From positions 359,501 to 423,500 of the forward strand of contig NZ_CP007031.1 of NCBI RefSeq assembly GCF_000224005.2: a DNA stretch of 64,000 nucleotides, in the 5' to 3' direction. The notes under the pieces were generated by a model that was not told where the DNA came from, did not search any database, and was given only the letters and a program-made list of their open reading frames with translations. Every line of letters begins with the position of its first letter. Position 1 is the first letter of the stretch. The stretch comes from Marichromatium purpuratum 984 (GTDB taxonomy: Bacteria; Pseudomonadota; Gammaproteobacteria; Chromatiales; Chromatiaceae). Position numbers and translations under genes: made by a program. This document shows positions 63,895 through 64,000 of this stretch, piece after piece.

Positions 63895-64000
63895 CTAGAG
63901 CGCCAGCGCCACCACCAGCAGCAGGGTCAGCGCGCTCTGGTAGAGCGCGGTGCGCGCCAGCTGCTGGTTGAGCGCACGTCCCTCGGCACCGCGCTGCAGG
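63895..64000 (-). CDS. menA: C-terminal end of probable MenA (DHNA polyprenyltransferase)
   Basis: The last 34 codons of a gene entering from the right edge, ending TAG at 63897-63895. The readable end is LNQQLARTALYQSALTLLLV, with a hydrophobic tail. It matches the final membrane helix of UbiA-family prenyltransferases and stands directly before menC. The assignment rests on position and topology only. Confidence 0.5.
   Translation of the reverse strand, partial: LQRGAEGRALNQQLARTALYQSALTLLLVVALAL

Overview
This 64 kb window is GC-rich gammaproteobacterial chromosome, densely packed with short intergenic gaps. Several blocks follow the gene order of the class: rpoN-hpf-ptsN, lptCAB-kdsC-kdsD, mlaFEDCB-murA-hisGDC, trxA/rhlB/rho, ygfB-pepP-ubiH-ubiI opposite zapA-6S RNA-fau, and rplM-rpsI. 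The cell has both ubiquinone (ubiH, ubiI, coq7) and menaquinone (menC, probable menA) genes, a PPi-type phosphofructokinase, pta-ackA and a ferrous-iron cluster. This fits a facultative or anaerobic member of the Chromatiales, such as a purple sulfur bacterium. That placement is an inference, because no photosynthesis or sulfur-oxidation gene lies in the window. No prophage, insertion sequence or CRISPR array was seen.

Layout. 1-7072 (minus): a regulatory phosphotransferase set (EI, HPr, a mannose-type EIIA, RapZ, HPr kinase, EIIA-Ntr) with hpf and rpoN and no sugar permease. 7254-10704 (minus): lipopolysaccharide transport and Kdo synthesis. 11120-19648 (plus): the Mla lipid-transport system, murA, hisG-hisD-hisC, a CIA30-like protein and a small YqaA-like membrane protein. 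19659-22605 (minus): azlD, azlC, an AraC regulator and a diguanylate cyclase. 22757-28651 (minus): feoA, feoB, a Cys-rich FeoB-associated peptide, an unusual ABC ATPase and permease, and a DUF4857-type membrane protein. Two secreted proteins are divergent from feoA at 28834-30311. Fur-box-like palindromes lie upstream of feoA and of the diguanylate cyclase.

30551-36610: rho, trxA, rhlB, an yrfG-type phosphatase, nudE and a double-thioredoxin-fold secreted protein. 36781-42322: pta-ackA and a long coiled-coil OmpA-domain protein with exact 75-residue repeats. 42393-45820 (minus): engB, moaC, ppa, pfp. 45873-50336 (minus): ubiI, ubiH, pepP, ygfB. 50957-52342 (plus): a coiled-coil ZapB-like protein, zapA, 6S RNA and fau. 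The rest holds ilvA, rpiA, a porin, tRNA-Gln, rpsI-rplM, a 2Fe-2S ferredoxin, a GlcF-like Fe-S protein, coq7, a RodA/FtsW-class B PBP pair, menC and the end of a probable menA.

The most unusual features are (1) a dispersed intergenic element seen three times (about 10.8, 44.4 and 50.4 kb). It carries a GATTGAACCGC core and, at 50.36-50.88 kb, expands into phased arrays of a 7-bp repeat in opposite orientations inside the ygfB/zapA promoter region. (2) The feo cluster, in which Fe(II) uptake genes are tightly packed with a non-canonical ABC transporter and proteins of unknown function.
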